Source: Paenibacillus mendelii (GTDB taxonomy: Bacteria > Bacillota > Bacilli > Paenibacillales > Paenibacillaceae). Taken from it: a stretch of DNA of 64,000 nt. The stretch lies in NCBI RefSeq assembly GCF_024498075.1, contig NZ_JANHOF010000001.1, forward strand, positions 248,001 through 312,000, given 5' to 3'. Each line of letters starts with the position of its first letter. Position 1 is the first letter of the stretch. A program made the position numbers and the translations under genes. The notes beneath the pieces are model-generated. The model was not told the origin of the DNA and searched no databases. It saw only the letters and a list, made by a program, of their open reading frames with translations. Shown piece after piece: positions 1 through 8,743 of this stretch.

Positions 1-2
1 TC

Positions 3-398
3 GGAGGCATCCTGACGTTCGTGCTGGCTGCAAAGATCGCCCCACACCGATTATTAATCATTGGGCTGCTTGTTGATGGAGCCGGAATCATCTTAACCGG
101 GCTATCCGCCCAGCTATGGATAACGATGGCTGCACAATTCCTTATTGCTCTCCAACAGCCGGCCATCTTTATAGGGAACAACGCACTCGTCCTGCAGCAC
201 ACCAGTCAAGAATATATCGGCCGTGTTACGGGGATTCGCACACCACTCATGACGGGGGCGATGCTCCTCACGATGAGCTTAGCGGGCGTGTTAAAAACCG
301 CTCTATCTCTAACCGTCGTATATGAGCTCGCCGGACTCTGCTTTCTTGCAGGATTACTTATGCTGCTTCCGCTTCGAAAAGGCTTGAAACCGATCTAA
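3..398 (+). CDS. MFS transporter, C-terminal part (gene starts before the window)
   Basis: The reading frame is open from the first bases of the window and ends at a TAA at 396-398, so only about the last 130 residues are present. The translation is strongly hydrophobic, with about four membrane-spanning stretches separated by short polar loops (APHR; RVTGIR). It ends in a basic tail (RKGLKPI), which is typical of the last helices of a major facilitator permease. The substrate cannot be told from this fragment. A hairpin at 396-430 overlaps the stop codon. Family call fairly sure, function open. Confidence 0.65.
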   Translation, partial: GGILTFVLAAKIAPHRLLIIGLLVDGAGIILTGLSAQLWITMAAQFLIALQQPAIFIGNNALVLQHTSQEYIGRVTGIRTPLMTGAMLLTMSLAGVLKTALSLTVVYELAGLCFLAGLLMLLPLRKGLKPI

Positions 399-430
399 CG
401 ATGCCGCGATCCAGATCGGGGCTATCGTTA
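396..430 (+). terminator. Possible hairpin at the end of the MFS gene
   Basis: TAACGAT (396-402) pairs with ATCGTTA (424-430), with a smaller GATC-rich pairing inside. It overlaps the stop codon of the MFS gene. No T-tract follows, so a terminator role is weak. Confidence 0.3.
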
Positions 431-688
431 ACGATTCTACGCTCCACTTATATAATAATCGTGTATTATCAAGCGCATATGTTGTACGATATCTATGAAA
501 ATAAAGAGCTGCCATCGCCTCGTCCGGTAAGCAAGTCTATGTGTAGGACTGGATGTGAGAAGCGGGGCTCTGTCAAGTGCTACGAGCCGGGACTGCTAGG
601 GTCCCTGCAAGGTGTCAGCATGGAACGGGATCAATAGAACAGAAGTCCCCGTTCCCTGCCAAATATACGAAATGGGAGAATGATCGGT
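431..688 (+). other. Intergenic leader before the P1 peptidase, with possible RNA structure
   Basis: No convincing gene lies here. The stretch from about 540 to 655 holds several short inverted repeats, for example GGGAC/GTCCC near 591-604 and GGAACGGG/CCCCGTTCC near 622-655. It could be a structured leader, but it matches no riboswitch or T-box consensus that I recognise. Confidence 0.25.
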
Positions 689-1768
689 ATGAACAAGAAA
701 CGCATGCGAGACTATGGATTGTCTGTCGGACAGCTTCCGACGGGGAAACTTAACAGCATCACGGATGTTCCGGGCGTATCCGTCGGTCACGTCACCTTGC
801 ATTCCGATTCTCCCGGCACCTCCGTGCGAACGGGCGTGACCGCCATACTCCCACATCAAGGGGATTGGTTTCGGAGAAAGGCGGTTGCCGCCTCCTATGT
901 AATCAACGGTTTCGGCAAAACAACCGGCCTCGTCCAAGTGGACGAGCTTGGCGTTCTGGAATCGCCGGTGATGCTCACCAATACATTCAGCGTTCCGGCC
1001 GTTACGGAAGGAACGTTGAAATATATGATGAGTCTGGATAACGAGATTGGTGATCAAGCGGGCTCGCTAAATGTCGTAACCGGAGAATGCAATGATCGAC
1101 ATCTGAACGATATGCGAGGGCTTCATGTTCGGCCAGAACATGCTGAGGAAGCCATTCGTCTTGCTCTGCAAGCTGCCGGTATGCCTGCTGCCGAGGGTGC
1201 CGTCGGTGCGGGAACCGGTATGGTATGCTATGGCTGGAAAGGCGGCATCGGTACCTCATCCCGCCTAGTTTACGCTGATGGCAATCCGTATCACATCGGC
1301 GTGCTCGTTCTGACTAATTTCGGTCATTCGGAAGATCTGGCCCTCATCGGACAACCCGTAGGCCAGCAGCTTGTACACAACACTAAGGAACGTAAGAAGG
1401 ACGACGGCTCCATCATCATCGTTATTGCAACAGACCTGCCGGTAGATGCCCGGCAATTAAAGAGAATCGCCAAGCGTGCGGGAATGGGTCTTTCCCGTAC
1501 CGGCTCCATCGCTCATCACGGAAGCGGCGATATCGTCATCGCCTTCAGCAATGGCAACCTGATTCCACATTCACCGGAGGCTGACTTTCATTCCATGAAA
1601 GTCATTCGTGAGGATGGAGAGCTCATCTCCCAATGCTTCCGGGCGGTCACGGAAGCAACAGAAGAAGCGATCGGCAACTCCCTCTTCATGGCCGAAACAA
1701 CCCATGGTCAGAGCGGGAGAACGGCACAAGCCCTTCCGGTTGACGAGGTCCTTTCCTTCCTTCGATAG
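689..1768 (+). CDS. P1 family peptidase (DmpA-type L-aminopeptidase/D-esterase, family S58)
   Basis: This is a cytoplasmic N-terminal-nucleophile hydrolase of about 359 residues, the usual length of the S58/DmpA family. The precursor of such enzymes cuts itself before a serine that becomes the nucleophile. Here the cleavage site is visible as DDG|SIIIVIATD (Ser241 from the chosen start), followed by the typical helix QLKRIAKRAG. The N-terminal DVPGVSVGH and the GWKGGIGTSSR segment are also typical. The start is taken at the ATG at 689 because GGGAGA (674-679) lies 9 bases before it, while the ATG at 680 directly abuts that site. The gene is convergent with the amidohydrolase gene and separated from it by a strong hairpin. 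Natural substrate unknown; small peptides or beta-peptides are known for relatives. Confidence 0.9.
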   Translation: MNKKRMRDYGLSVGQLPTGKLNSITDVPGVSVGHVTLHSDSPGTSVRTGVTAILPHQGDWFRRKAVAASYVINGFGKTTGLVQVDELGVLESPVMLTNTFSVPAVTEGTLKYMMSLDNEIGDQAGSLNVVTGECNDRHLNDMRGLHVRPEHAEEAIRLALQAAGMPAAEGAVGAGTGMVCYGWKGGIGTSSRLVYADGNPYHIGVLVLTNFGHSEDLALIGQPVGQQLVHNTKERKKDDGSIIIVIATDLPVDARQLKRIAKRAGMGLSRTGSIAHHGSGDIVIAFSNGNLIPHSPEADFHSMKVIREDGELISQCFRAVTEATEEAIGNSLFMAETTHGQSGRTAQALPVDEVLSFLR

Positions 1769-1779
1769 GCATAACAATA

Positions 1780-1825
1780 GGGCAATCTGGACATCTGCGA
1801 AATCGCAGTACCGTCCGGATTGCCC
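1780..1825. terminator. Bidirectional terminator-like hairpin between convergent genes
   Basis: GGGCAATCTGGAC (1780-1792) pairs with GTCCGGATTGCCC (1813-1825) with one mismatch, and CTGCGA/TCGCAG pairs inside. It sits between the ends of the P1 peptidase and the amidohydrolase genes, so it can serve both. Confidence 0.75.
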
Positions 1826-1841
1826 TTATCTTAGAAACCTT

Positions 1842-3062
1842 TTATATGTATCCGGAAACCACGTTCCCATGAAATAAGGTAGCCATTCGTGGCGATCTTC
1901 TTGCTACTGCCTCCGCTGAACAGCTCGCTTCCACGAATACGACATGAGCGGTATCGCCGATTCTCGGCCAGACCTGCTCCCCTTCACGGTTTAAAGGCGT
2001 TACTCCTCCTGTAATAAAGCCTAATGCTTGCGATAAGGACCGCTCGTCACTGTAGCCATATAGCTCTGCCAAGCGCCCGACTTTCTCGAGATTATCCCCG
2101 TTGCCGAAAGGTGACCAGTGATCGGTCAGACTATCCGTTCCAAGCTCAACCGTAACCCCTTGCTCATGAAGCAGAGGAATCGGCATACTGCGGCCGCCAA
2201 TAGGTACGGATGAAGCAATCGATATCCCGAGCTCGGCAAATCGCGCGGCAAGCTCAGATGCGGAGCCCGCAGCAATTCCAGCGAATCCAAAAGCATGACT
2301 AACCGTGACCCGGCCATGCCATCCCGCTTCTTCGGTCAAGTCTGCAAGCCGTTTCATCGTCGATATCCCCGCTTCACCTTGATCATGAATGTGGATGTCG
2401 ACTCCTGCATTGGCTTCGACTGCAATTTCCATGATCGTCTGCAGCGACTTTTCTATGTTCTCATCCACAGTAGCCGGATCTACACCGCCAACGAATGTCG
2501 CGCCTTGCTTCATTGCTTCTCTAACGAGAGGAGCGACATTGGACCGGAGAAGTCCATGCTGAGGAAACGCCACCACTTCATAGGAAAGCTTGTCTGAATA
2601 ATGCTCCAAGGCTCGCATCGTTGCTTCCAGGTTGGATAAACCAATGACCGGATCAATGTTACAGTGCGTCCGTACATGCGTGGATCCAAATGCAAGCAGC
2701 GTCGCTAATATTCCCTCCGCCCGGTGCTGCGCAGTTGGCAGAAGCTTGGGTAACAGCTCTCTTTCCTCAGCGATCCGGCCAAAGATACCTCCTGTTCGTC
2801 TTACCGCTTTCCAAGGACCGCCATAATATGTCTTATCAATATGAATGTGCATTTCCTTGAATGAAGGCAGCATCAGCCATTCCTTCGAATCAACCTTCAA
2901 TAGCTCATCGTCAAGCTGCACCTGATCGGAAGGAACGATTTCAGCTATCACTCCATCTTGAATACGTATGTGGTAGATATCCGTCTCGGTCCCTGTTATC
3001 TCGCCATCCTCATAGATATAACCCTTCTCAAGCCGAACATTAGTAAGCCAGCTATTGGACAT
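1842..3062 (-). CDS. Amidohydrolase, cytosine-deaminase-like
   Basis: A metal-dependent amidohydrolase of about 406 residues. Visible metal-site motifs are HIHIDK (His72 and His74 from the chosen start), a second HIHD segment in the middle, SHAFGF, and GTDSLTDHW near the C-terminus. This order is that of the CodA-like branch, which deaminates cytosine, isocytosine or triazine-like rings. The ATG at 3062 is chosen because GAGGAGG ends 6 bases upstream; a GTG two codons earlier is possible. The gene lies 11 bases after pyrF on the same strand, so the two are almost certainly co-transcribed, which points to a pyrimidine-type substrate. The CodA Cys-Asp-Glu catalytic triplet is not conserved exactly (HDQGE here), so plain cytosine deaminase should not be assumed. 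Confidence 0.75.
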   Translation of the reverse strand: MSNSWLTNVRLEKGYIYEDGEITGTETDIYHIRIQDGVIAEIVPSDQVQLDDELLKVDSKEWLMLPSFKEMHIHIDKTYYGGPWKAVRRTGGIFGRIAEERELLPKLLPTAQHRAEGILATLLAFGSTHVRTHCNIDPVIGLSNLEATMRALEHYSDKLSYEVVAFPQHGLLRSNVAPLVREAMKQGATFVGGVDPATVDENIEKSLQTIMEIAVEANAGVDIHIHDQGEAGISTMKRLADLTEEAGWHGRVTVSHAFGFAGIAAGSASELAARFAELGISIASSVPIGGRSMPIPLLHEQGVTVELGTDSLTDHWSPFGNGDNLEKVGRLAELYGYSDERSLSQALGFITGGVTPLNREGEQVWPRIGDTAHVVFVEASCSAEAVARRSPRMATLFHGNVVSGYI

Positions 3063-3073
3063 CTTCACCCTCC

Positions 3074-4000
3074 TCAGATTGGTACGTTGTTGAATCGAAC
3101 GACATTAATTTGATCCTTAGCTGTGGATGCCGCTTCGGTTATACAGCTGATCATCTCTGGCAATGTTATCTTCTTCCATTCCGTTGTGCGGTTCATATAC
3201 GAGTAAATTACCCCCCGTGAGGACGATATAACAGCCCCATGCCCATTGTCATCGAAGAATTCTCGTAAGTCTTCAGGTTGTCCGCCTTGAATCCCGAACC
3301 CGGGAACAAGAAAGATGGAATGTGGCAATTTGGTTCGTATTTGCTTGGCCTCAGCCGGATAAGTCGCTCCGACAACCGCACCGATAAAGGAATAATCATG
3401 GACACCAACCGTTTGACTGGCCAATTTCTCAATTTCCTCCGCCAGCTTGTAGTACAACAGATCTCCATTCTCCAATTTGAGATCTTGTATTTCATAGGAA
3501 GATGGGTTGGATGTCTTCAATAACAGAAACAGCCCCTTATGATTCTCTTGAGCCGCCTCAATGAAGGGCATGTAGCCATCGCTGCCTAAGAACGGATTAA
3601 CCGTGACCATATCGCCCGACATCGCCCCATTCCCCAAGAACGCTCGTGCGTACGCAGCAGAGGTTGAGCCGATGTCCCCTCTTTTGGCATCGTTGATGAC
3701 GATTAGACCCTTGGAGCGTGCATAACGAATCGTTTTTTCCAATGCTTGTATGCCATAGCTGCCGTATACCTCGTAGTAGGCGAGTTGAGGTTTAACAGCA
3801 ATAACATGATCCGCCACAGCATCGATGATGATTGTATTACACGCATAGATCGCTTCCGCAATGCTTTCGTCAGACGATGAATCAATGCCCTCCAGTATAA
3901 AATCCGGGAAATAACGGATATCCGGGTCCAGGCCGACAACGAGAACACTATTCTTCCTCGTCCCTTCCTCTATTAGTCTATCTGCAAAATTGCTGTTCAT
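3074..4000 (-). CDS. pyrF: Orotidine 5'-phosphate decarboxylase, type 2
   Basis: Decarboxylates OMP to UMP, the last step of de novo pyrimidine synthesis, in the cytoplasm. At 308 residues it fits the longer type 2 (mycobacterial/myxococcal) form rather than the roughly 240-residue Bacillus type 1. Diagnostic segments are VVGLDPD near the N-terminus, the catalytic NDAKRGDIGST, VTVNPFLGSDGY and VPGFGIQGG (phosphate loop). It is the first gene of a two-gene unit with the cytosine-deaminase-like gene and is detached from any pyr operon here. No PyrR attenuator is visible in the 130 bases upstream. A type 1 pyrF may exist elsewhere in the genome. Confidence 0.92.
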   Translation of the reverse strand: MNSNFADRLIEEGTRKNSVLVVGLDPDIRYFPDFILEGIDSSSDESIAEAIYACNTIIIDAVADHVIAVKPQLAYYEVYGSYGIQALEKTIRYARSKGLIVINDAKRGDIGSTSAAYARAFLGNGAMSGDMVTVNPFLGSDGYMPFIEAAQENHKGLFLLLKTSNPSSYEIQDLKLENGDLLYYKLAEEIEKLASQTVGVHDYSFIGAVVGATYPAEAKQIRTKLPHSIFLVPGFGIQGGQPEDLREFFDDNGHGAVISSSRGVIYSYMNRTTEWKKITLPEMISCITEAASTAKDQINVVRFNNVPI

Positions 4001-4133
4001 ACATAATCACCCCTTGAACCGTCATTCCCTTATATTAACATGATGGGGAGGAATCGCGCATTACTTCCGAACGTTCACTGATTGGTGTATTCCAATACGG
4101 TAAGAGATAACTGCCGCGGATTCAGTTTTATTG

Positions 4134-4283
4134 CTATTCCTTCTTTTCCTTATCCTTAATTAATTGAATCAGGACGTCCAGCCTTTCAATGATTTTTGCA
4201 TCGTGTTCCACATGCTTCTTTAACCTTATATCGATACTGATGATGCCTAGAATTACTAAAGCTACAAATATCATCGTTTCCAT
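4134..4283 (-). CDS. Small membrane protein with one N-terminal helix
   Basis: A 49-residue protein. Residues 3-20 form a hydrophobic helix (METMIFVALVILGIIS), followed by a charged, heptad-like tail rich in Lys, Glu and Leu that may form a short coiled coil. The start at 4283 is preceded by a strong AAAGGAGAGG site 6 bases upstream, so translation is likely. A longer frame to 4355 lacks such a site. Function not recognised. Confidence 0.6.
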   Translation of the reverse strand: METMIFVALVILGIISIDIRLKKHVEHDAKIIERLDVLIQLIKDKEKKE

Positions 4284-4342
4284 GATATCCCTCTCCTTTA
4301 GTTCATGTCCGATTGTGATGAATTCTCCTACTACAATAAGAA

Positions 4343-4374
4343 AGGACGCTATCACGAATGTGATAAAGCGTCCT
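4343..4374 (-). terminator. Terminator after the 674-residue protein gene
   Basis: AGGACGCT (4343-4350) pairs with AGCGTCCT (4367-4374), and ATCAC pairs with GTGAT inside. On the minus strand a T-rich stretch (TTCTTATTG) follows. The hairpin overlaps the upstream part of the small membrane protein region, so read-through may feed that gene. Confidence 0.5.
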
Positions 4375-4455
4375 ATTATCCTTCAAGCATGCATGCCTAC
4401 CCTAACTATACTAGATCAGTATGAAATGTAAAGTATTACCAAGTAATTATGCATT

Positions 4456-6480
4456 CTATTCTTCATTCAATTCAAGTTCTACTATCACCATCCCGCGTCC
4501 GGGAACGTACAAGCCGAATTCGGAACCATCCGGGAAGACGGGCACCCCGGGAAAATCGGTCAATACGTTTATGGAGGCTATCGGCCGGCCTACATCGATA
4601 CGGGCAAACTTATACTTATGAAAGACATTATGAATAAGAATCCGCCACGTGCCGGGTTTCATTTCTAACACGGTCATTCGAATGAATTCCTGATTCTTGA
4701 CTACAACTGGCGCTCCTGCAGCGCGTTCCATAGTCTCCACGCATCTGCTTAGGAAATCGTCACTCATCGATGTGAAATACAGCTGTTTCACCCAAGAGAT
4801 CGCGTCGTTGATCGAATCTATATGCTGCAGTTCGCCTTCGATGTCCGCTTGCTCCATCAGAAACACATCTTGGGTTACACCCATCGCATCACGCGTTACG
4901 CAGAAATATTGATCGGGTTCGCAGACAAGGTTCAATCCGGCAGCGGCTGTTAGCCGGGCAAGTCGTTCGGTCATCTGCCCAATTAGAATGGAAGGACCAT
5001 TCCGATACCCGGCTGCACGTTCAAACTCGTCATCCGGCAATTGATGAAGATTCGCCACTACAATAGCGCCGTTCGCTTGCTCCAGATCACTAATGTTCAC
5101 GAACGAATGGAGAGGCGCCCCCTTCTGCAGCCATTGATCCATGAGCCGATGAACCGGCCAATTACGCGTCAACATAAAGTCCTCTAACGAGTTCTGCAGC
5201 GCTTCATCCGACCATACGAGGCTTACGCCAACGATTCGCTCCGGATTTCCGTCGAAGCCTAATTCCCACCGATCCGACAGCCACTTCCAGCCATCACGGC
5301 TGATACCGTCTCCCAGACAGGCCATGAATCCTGCCGAGCTGCGCTTTAGCTTCCCTTCAACCTGTACATACAGGTTGGAGAACGTATAGATATCGCGTTC
5401 GAGCACCGTTGGCGCGTGATTGATCGTATCCCACTGCTCGTTCGTGTCCTGGATCGCATTCAAGCAAATTAACCGGGTTTCCGGCATATAAGCCTTCATA
5501 CTCGCTAACATAGCCATAAACTCGGTGATCGGCTCGTATTCCATACCATCCGCACCAGAAGACAAGGACGCCGCCACGGATTCCACGACAAACCCATCGA
5601 TTCCTGTTGCAGCAAGCTGTCTGTAGTCTACGCCATATCGGTACAGCGCTTCGAAGGGATCGCGGGTCCATGTCGAATTCGCGACCGCTTTCTTCCCCTC
5701 GTTTTTAATGGCAATCATAATTTTCTGCCATAAGCTTGCCCACCGCGCAGCATGGAAGCGTATCCATTCTATGCGTCTATGCTTCCATATCCACTCTCCG
5801 CGCTGTTTCATGGCCAGCTTATCTTGATCACAATTCATTGTGATTTCCTGTGATAAATCATCACCGATGAATCGGACGAATTGCTCCACCATATCGTCGG
5901 AATAATCGATCTCGGCAATGCTGAGCCGTGAACTGGAGTAACCATCAGCACCATGATATCCATCGAAACGGTAATCTCTCATGACAGTCATTAAGTCGTG
6001 AATGAACAAGTCCTCATAATAGCTGCCGTCCTTGAATCGTTTCAGTGGATTAATGACGCCGAACGCGTCGCCCGACATCCGCATCTCATAGAGCTCCGGA
6101 TGCGCACCGCACCATTCCGATGGCCTTGGCAATTCCGGATTATGGACGTGAAACAAATCGAAAAAGGCACAGTATACCTCGATCCCGTGCTTCTGCAGCT
6201 GCTCGACAAGTCCCTTCAGTTGAAAATTGGTCCATATCTGACGATTGCGGTGCTTACCGTAAGGGCGCGCATTATAGGAGCACACCTCTGGCGGCAGTAT
6301 ATGCTCCTCCGACATACCGTTATGAGCGTGTATGAAATCCGGGGTAAACAGCAGGAGTGATACGGCATCTGGGATATAGCCGACCGTCTCCAAATAAGCC
6401 CCGACACCGTAATCACGATCCTGATTCTCGAATCCGATTAATTCAATCCAAATCCACTTCTCATAACGTTTGACACTCAT
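4456..6480 (-). CDS. Large TIM-barrel-like protein of unknown function
   Basis: A 674-residue cytoplasmic protein without signal peptide or membrane segments. Features that suggest a glycosidase-like (beta/alpha)8 barrel are HGIEVYCAFFDLFH, RDYRFDGYHGADGYS (about residues 165-180), a tryptophan- and arginine-rich helical stretch, and GIDGFVVESVAASL (about 295-310). The C-terminal part looks beta-rich and ends in short strands. I do not recognise a named family or a certain catalytic pair. It starts at an ATG behind GGGGAAGG and is followed by its own terminator, so it is probably monocistronic. A hydrolase on a sugar substrate is an inference from fold hints only. Confidence 0.6.
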   Translation of the reverse strand: MSVKRYEKWIWIELIGFENQDRDYGVGAYLETVGYIPDAVSLLLFTPDFIHAHNGMSEEHILPPEVCSYNARPYGKHRNRQIWTNFQLKGLVEQLQKHGIEVYCAFFDLFHVHNPELPRPSEWCGAHPELYEMRMSGDAFGVINPLKRFKDGSYYEDLFIHDLMTVMRDYRFDGYHGADGYSSSRLSIAEIDYSDDMVEQFVRFIGDDLSQEITMNCDQDKLAMKQRGEWIWKHRRIEWIRFHAARWASLWQKIMIAIKNEGKKAVANSTWTRDPFEALYRYGVDYRQLAATGIDGFVVESVAASLSSGADGMEYEPITEFMAMLASMKAYMPETRLICLNAIQDTNEQWDTINHAPTVLERDIYTFSNLYVQVEGKLKRSSAGFMACLGDGISRDGWKWLSDRWELGFDGNPERIVGVSLVWSDEALQNSLEDFMLTRNWPVHRLMDQWLQKGAPLHSFVNISDLEQANGAIVVANLHQLPDDEFERAAGYRNGPSILIGQMTERLARLTAAAGLNLVCEPDQYFCVTRDAMGVTQDVFLMEQADIEGELQHIDSINDAISWVKQLYFTSMSDDFLSRCVETMERAAGAPVVVKNQEFIRMTVLEMKPGTWRILIHNVFHKYKFARIDVGRPIASINVLTDFPGVPVFPDGSEFGLYVPGRGMVIVELELNEE

Positions 6481-6647
6481 ATACCTTCCCCCGTCTCAAA
6501 CTGAATTGGCCTTTACGCTTGTCGAGCATGATGGCTTACATGAGATAAGAATGAATCTTCCTATCTTTTGTAAATCAGTATACGATAGGATCCGGTAATT
6601 TTCTATATAATATGCTACTGCCTTTTTTCATAGGCGATAGATACGTC

Positions 6648-6683
6648 GAAGACCGGATCAATGGAAGCGCTTGTCCGGTCTTC
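6648..6683 (-). terminator. Hairpin after the TetR gene
   Basis: GAAGACCGGA (6648-6657) pairs perfectly with TCCGGTCTTC (6674-6683). It lies just past the TetR stop codon. The T-tract on the minus strand is poor. Confidence 0.5.
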
Positions 6684-6705
6684 ATCTCGCTTTATATGCA
6701 AGTTC

Positions 6706-7290
6706 CTAGCTCTTAAATCCGTTCAGCATCGTTGTAATGATGCTCTTACTTTCCTCGAGTGCGTGCCCGTAATCCGGCATTTGGGCGATCCAGAGCGCCG
6801 ATTCATTCATTGCGCCGGACAGACAATGCGTCATGGCATCAATCGATACGCACTTCAGGCAACCATGCTGCTCCATGATTTGCAGCTGTCCTCGCAGCAA
6901 GCGCATGGAGTTATGCTCGTCCATCGTTCGCCACGTCTCCCACCCCAGCACGGCCGGGCCGTCAACGAGCATGATTCGCCTGTTGCGAGGTTCAACCGCG
7001 GCAGCGACGAAAGCAAGACATCCCAGCAGCAGCTGCTCCCAGAGATCCTCGCTTTTCGATGCTTCCGACTCAACCCGCTCTGCAATTTCCTTCTGCACCG
7101 ATTCCAGTACAACATGAAACAGACCCTTCTTGCTCTTAAAATGATGATAAAGGGCCCCGCGCGTCAGCTCGGCTTCTTGGGCAATATCCTCCAAAACAGA
7201 GTCCGCATATCCGTGCTTGGTAAAATAATCTCTGGCAACCTCGATGAGCTTATGAATGGTCTCATGAGTTTCTTCTTTATTTCTTTTCAT
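6706..7290 (-). CDS. TetR family transcriptional regulator
   Basis: A DNA-binding repressor of about 194 residues. The N-terminal helix-turn-helix is clear: VLEDIAQEAELTRGALYHHFKSKKGLFHVV (helices 2-4, residues about 30-60), followed by a helical ligand-binding domain. The ATG at 7290 is used; GTG and TTG codons 2-3 codons upstream lie closer to an AGGAGA site and are alternatives. It is the last gene of a three-gene leftward unit after a VOC protein and an AlkC/AlkD-like protein. The perfect palindrome inside that unit's promoter (8608-8626) is the likely operator, giving autorepression. The inducer is unknown. Confidence 0.9.
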   Translation of the reverse strand: MKRNKEETHETIHKLIEVARDYFTKHGYADSVLEDIAQEAELTRGALYHHFKSKKGLFHVVLESVQKEIAERVESEASKSEDLWEQLLLGCLAFVAAAVEPRNRRIMLVDGPAVLGWETWRTMDEHNSMRLLRGQLQIMEQHGCLKCVSIDAMTHCLSGAMNESALWIAQMPDYGHALEESKSIITTMLNGFKS

Positions 7291-7325
7291 AAGCAACACG
7301 TTCTCCTATCTCTAACTCGTACTTT

Positions 7326-8120
7326 CTAAGAATCTGACTGTCCTCGATGTTTCTCCAATAAGGCAATTGCCTCATGATCTTCGGATTTTATCAACGATCG
7401 CAATGAGTGACGGACCATCCATGAGCTATGCTTGCCTCCACGATCACAATGCTCATGAAGCCACTCTAATGTAATTCCCTTATAATCCTTCTTCAAATCA
7501 TTCAAATGGTTCGCCACTGATTTTCTCACATAGAAGGAAGGATCATTCCATAGGGGTTCGAGCAAAACAAGATTGTTAGCGGGATCTCCATGGATAGCAT
7601 GGATTCGTCTCGCCCAAGGCAGACGAGGCCGGGTTCCCTCGCTGACCAGACGGCGGACATGAAGGTTAGCATCACGGGACCAGTGACTTAATCGTTCGAA
7701 AGTATCTTCCAGATGAAGCTCGAGATAAGGACGAATTGCATATTCAGAGGTATGCCTCTTGGTGATCTCATACATGGCATGCATGGAGAGCTCGAAGTGA
7801 GATAATCCATACTTTTCAACGAAATAGGCTATGGGCATTAGAAAATATCCATTGTTGAACATCCCCTCCTCGGTCTCATTCTCCGGTCCAAGGATAGGTA
7901 ATAGAATGTTCAAAGCCACCGGATAATCAGCGGGCAAAGCTTTTCTTAATTCATCGGCAATGACTGCGACTCTTCCCTTTAGTTCAAGGGACCCTACCTG
8001 CTCGGTCACAGAATCAATGAACACTTCCGCTGGAAATTCTGGAAAGTGGGGGCGGATCAGTCTTGATAAACGATCAGCAAGCTCTCTCCCAAAATAAAGC
8101 TTTAAAGCTGCAGCACTCAT
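7326..8120 (-). CDS. DNA alkylation repair protein (AlkC/AlkD-like HEAT-repeat family)
   Basis: A 264-residue, almost all-helical protein. The signature segment [21 protein letters not shown] is typical of the alkylation-repair HEAT-repeat glycosylases that remove 3-methyladenine or N7-alkylpurines. Further repeats include [17 protein letters not shown] and [13 protein letters not shown]. The ATG overlaps the stop of the upstream VOC gene by 4 bases, so translation is coupled, and the TetR gene follows 36 bases downstream. With a VOC protein and a repressor it forms a plausible response unit to a DNA-alkylating compound. AlkC is favoured over AlkD by the [10 protein letters not shown] segment, but this is not certain. 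Confidence 0.82.
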   Translation of the reverse strand: MSAAALKLYFGRELADRLSRLIRPHFPEFPAEVFIDSVTEQVGSLELKGRVAVIADELRKALPADYPVALNILLPILGPENETEEGMFNNGYFLMPIAYFVEKYGLSHFELSMHAMYEITKRHTSEYAIRPYLELHLEDTFERLSHWSRDANLHVRRLVSEGTRPRLPWARRIHAIHGDPANNLVLLEPLWNDPSFYVRKSVANHLNDLKKDYKGITLEWLHEHCDRGGKHSSWMVRHSLRSLIKSEDHEAIALLEKHRGQSDS

Positions 8121-8569
8121 CCTTGGTCGCCATCCTCATCATTCAACCATATCTTCTCGACATACTGGGCACTCTCTGCTTCTGATGGCGGGATGATCTG
8201 GATAATATCAAGCAGCACACCGTTTGGATCGCTGGTTATGAAATGCCGCTGTCCAAACGCTTCATCTCGGATATCCAGCTGCAGAGGAAGCCCTTTATCC
8301 AGAATAAGCCTCTTATATTCCAAATCCACATTCTCTACTTCGAAATTGAGAATCAAGCCTTGAACCGGTCTGCGATAAACAGCGGGCACCGTAGGATGCG
8401 AAGCGTCCAAGAGCGCTAATTCATAGGGAGTCTTACCGTTTGACGTTCGGAGACTGACGTACCAGTCCGCTTCATATACCGTTTCAAATCCGAAGTAGGC
8501 CGTGTAGAATTCAGCACTCCGAGCGACCTTCTCCGTCAGGATGACAGGGTAGAAACTTGTTATTTGCAT
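8117..8569 (-). CDS. VOC family protein (glyoxalase/bleomycin-resistance fold)
   Basis: A 150-residue protein with the paired beta-alpha-beta-beta-beta fold of the vicinal oxygen chelate family. [24 protein letters not shown] at the N-terminus and [15 protein letters not shown] near residue 120 are typical. Members detoxify methylglyoxal, fosfomycin or bleomycin, or serve as dioxygenases; the substrate here is unknown. It is the first gene of the operon, preceded by a GAGGGG site, and its ATG lies about 25 bases past the inferred transcription start. Its stop overlaps the next gene by 4 bases. Confidence 0.85.
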   Translation of the reverse strand: MQITSFYPVILTEKVARSAEFYTAYFGFETVYEADWYVSLRTSNGKTPYELALLDASHPTVPAVYRRPVQGLILNFEVENVDLEYKRLILDKGLPLQLDIRDEAFGQRHFITSDPNGVLLDIIQIIPPSEAESAQYVEKIWLNDEDGDQG

Positions 8570-8600
8570 AGTAATGTTCCCCTCTAATTAAGATACACTA

Positions 8601-8630
8601 ATCTTATCATACATACAGTATGTATGTAAA
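8601..8630 (-). promoter_or_regulatory. Promoter with TetR operator between -35 and -10
   Basis: On the minus strand TTTACA (8625-8630) and TAAGAT (8601-8606) are 18 bases apart. The perfect 19-base palindrome CATACATACAGTATGTATG (8608-8626) fills the spacer. A repressor bound there would block RNA polymerase. The cognate regulator is most likely the TetR protein encoded at the end of this operon (inference). Confidence 0.8.
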
Positions 8631-8743
8631 TATGGAAGTGAATACTTACGAATGAGCCCATTCTACACATAGCTGTAACCAAACAACCTCCTAGGCAATA
8701 CTCTATATAGACAAATGACTACGAAATAAATGGAGGTTATCTT

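Noticed and set aside
560-650. Guanidine-I (ykkC) riboswitch
   Set aside because: CTAGGGT occurs, but the other conserved segments of the class are missing.
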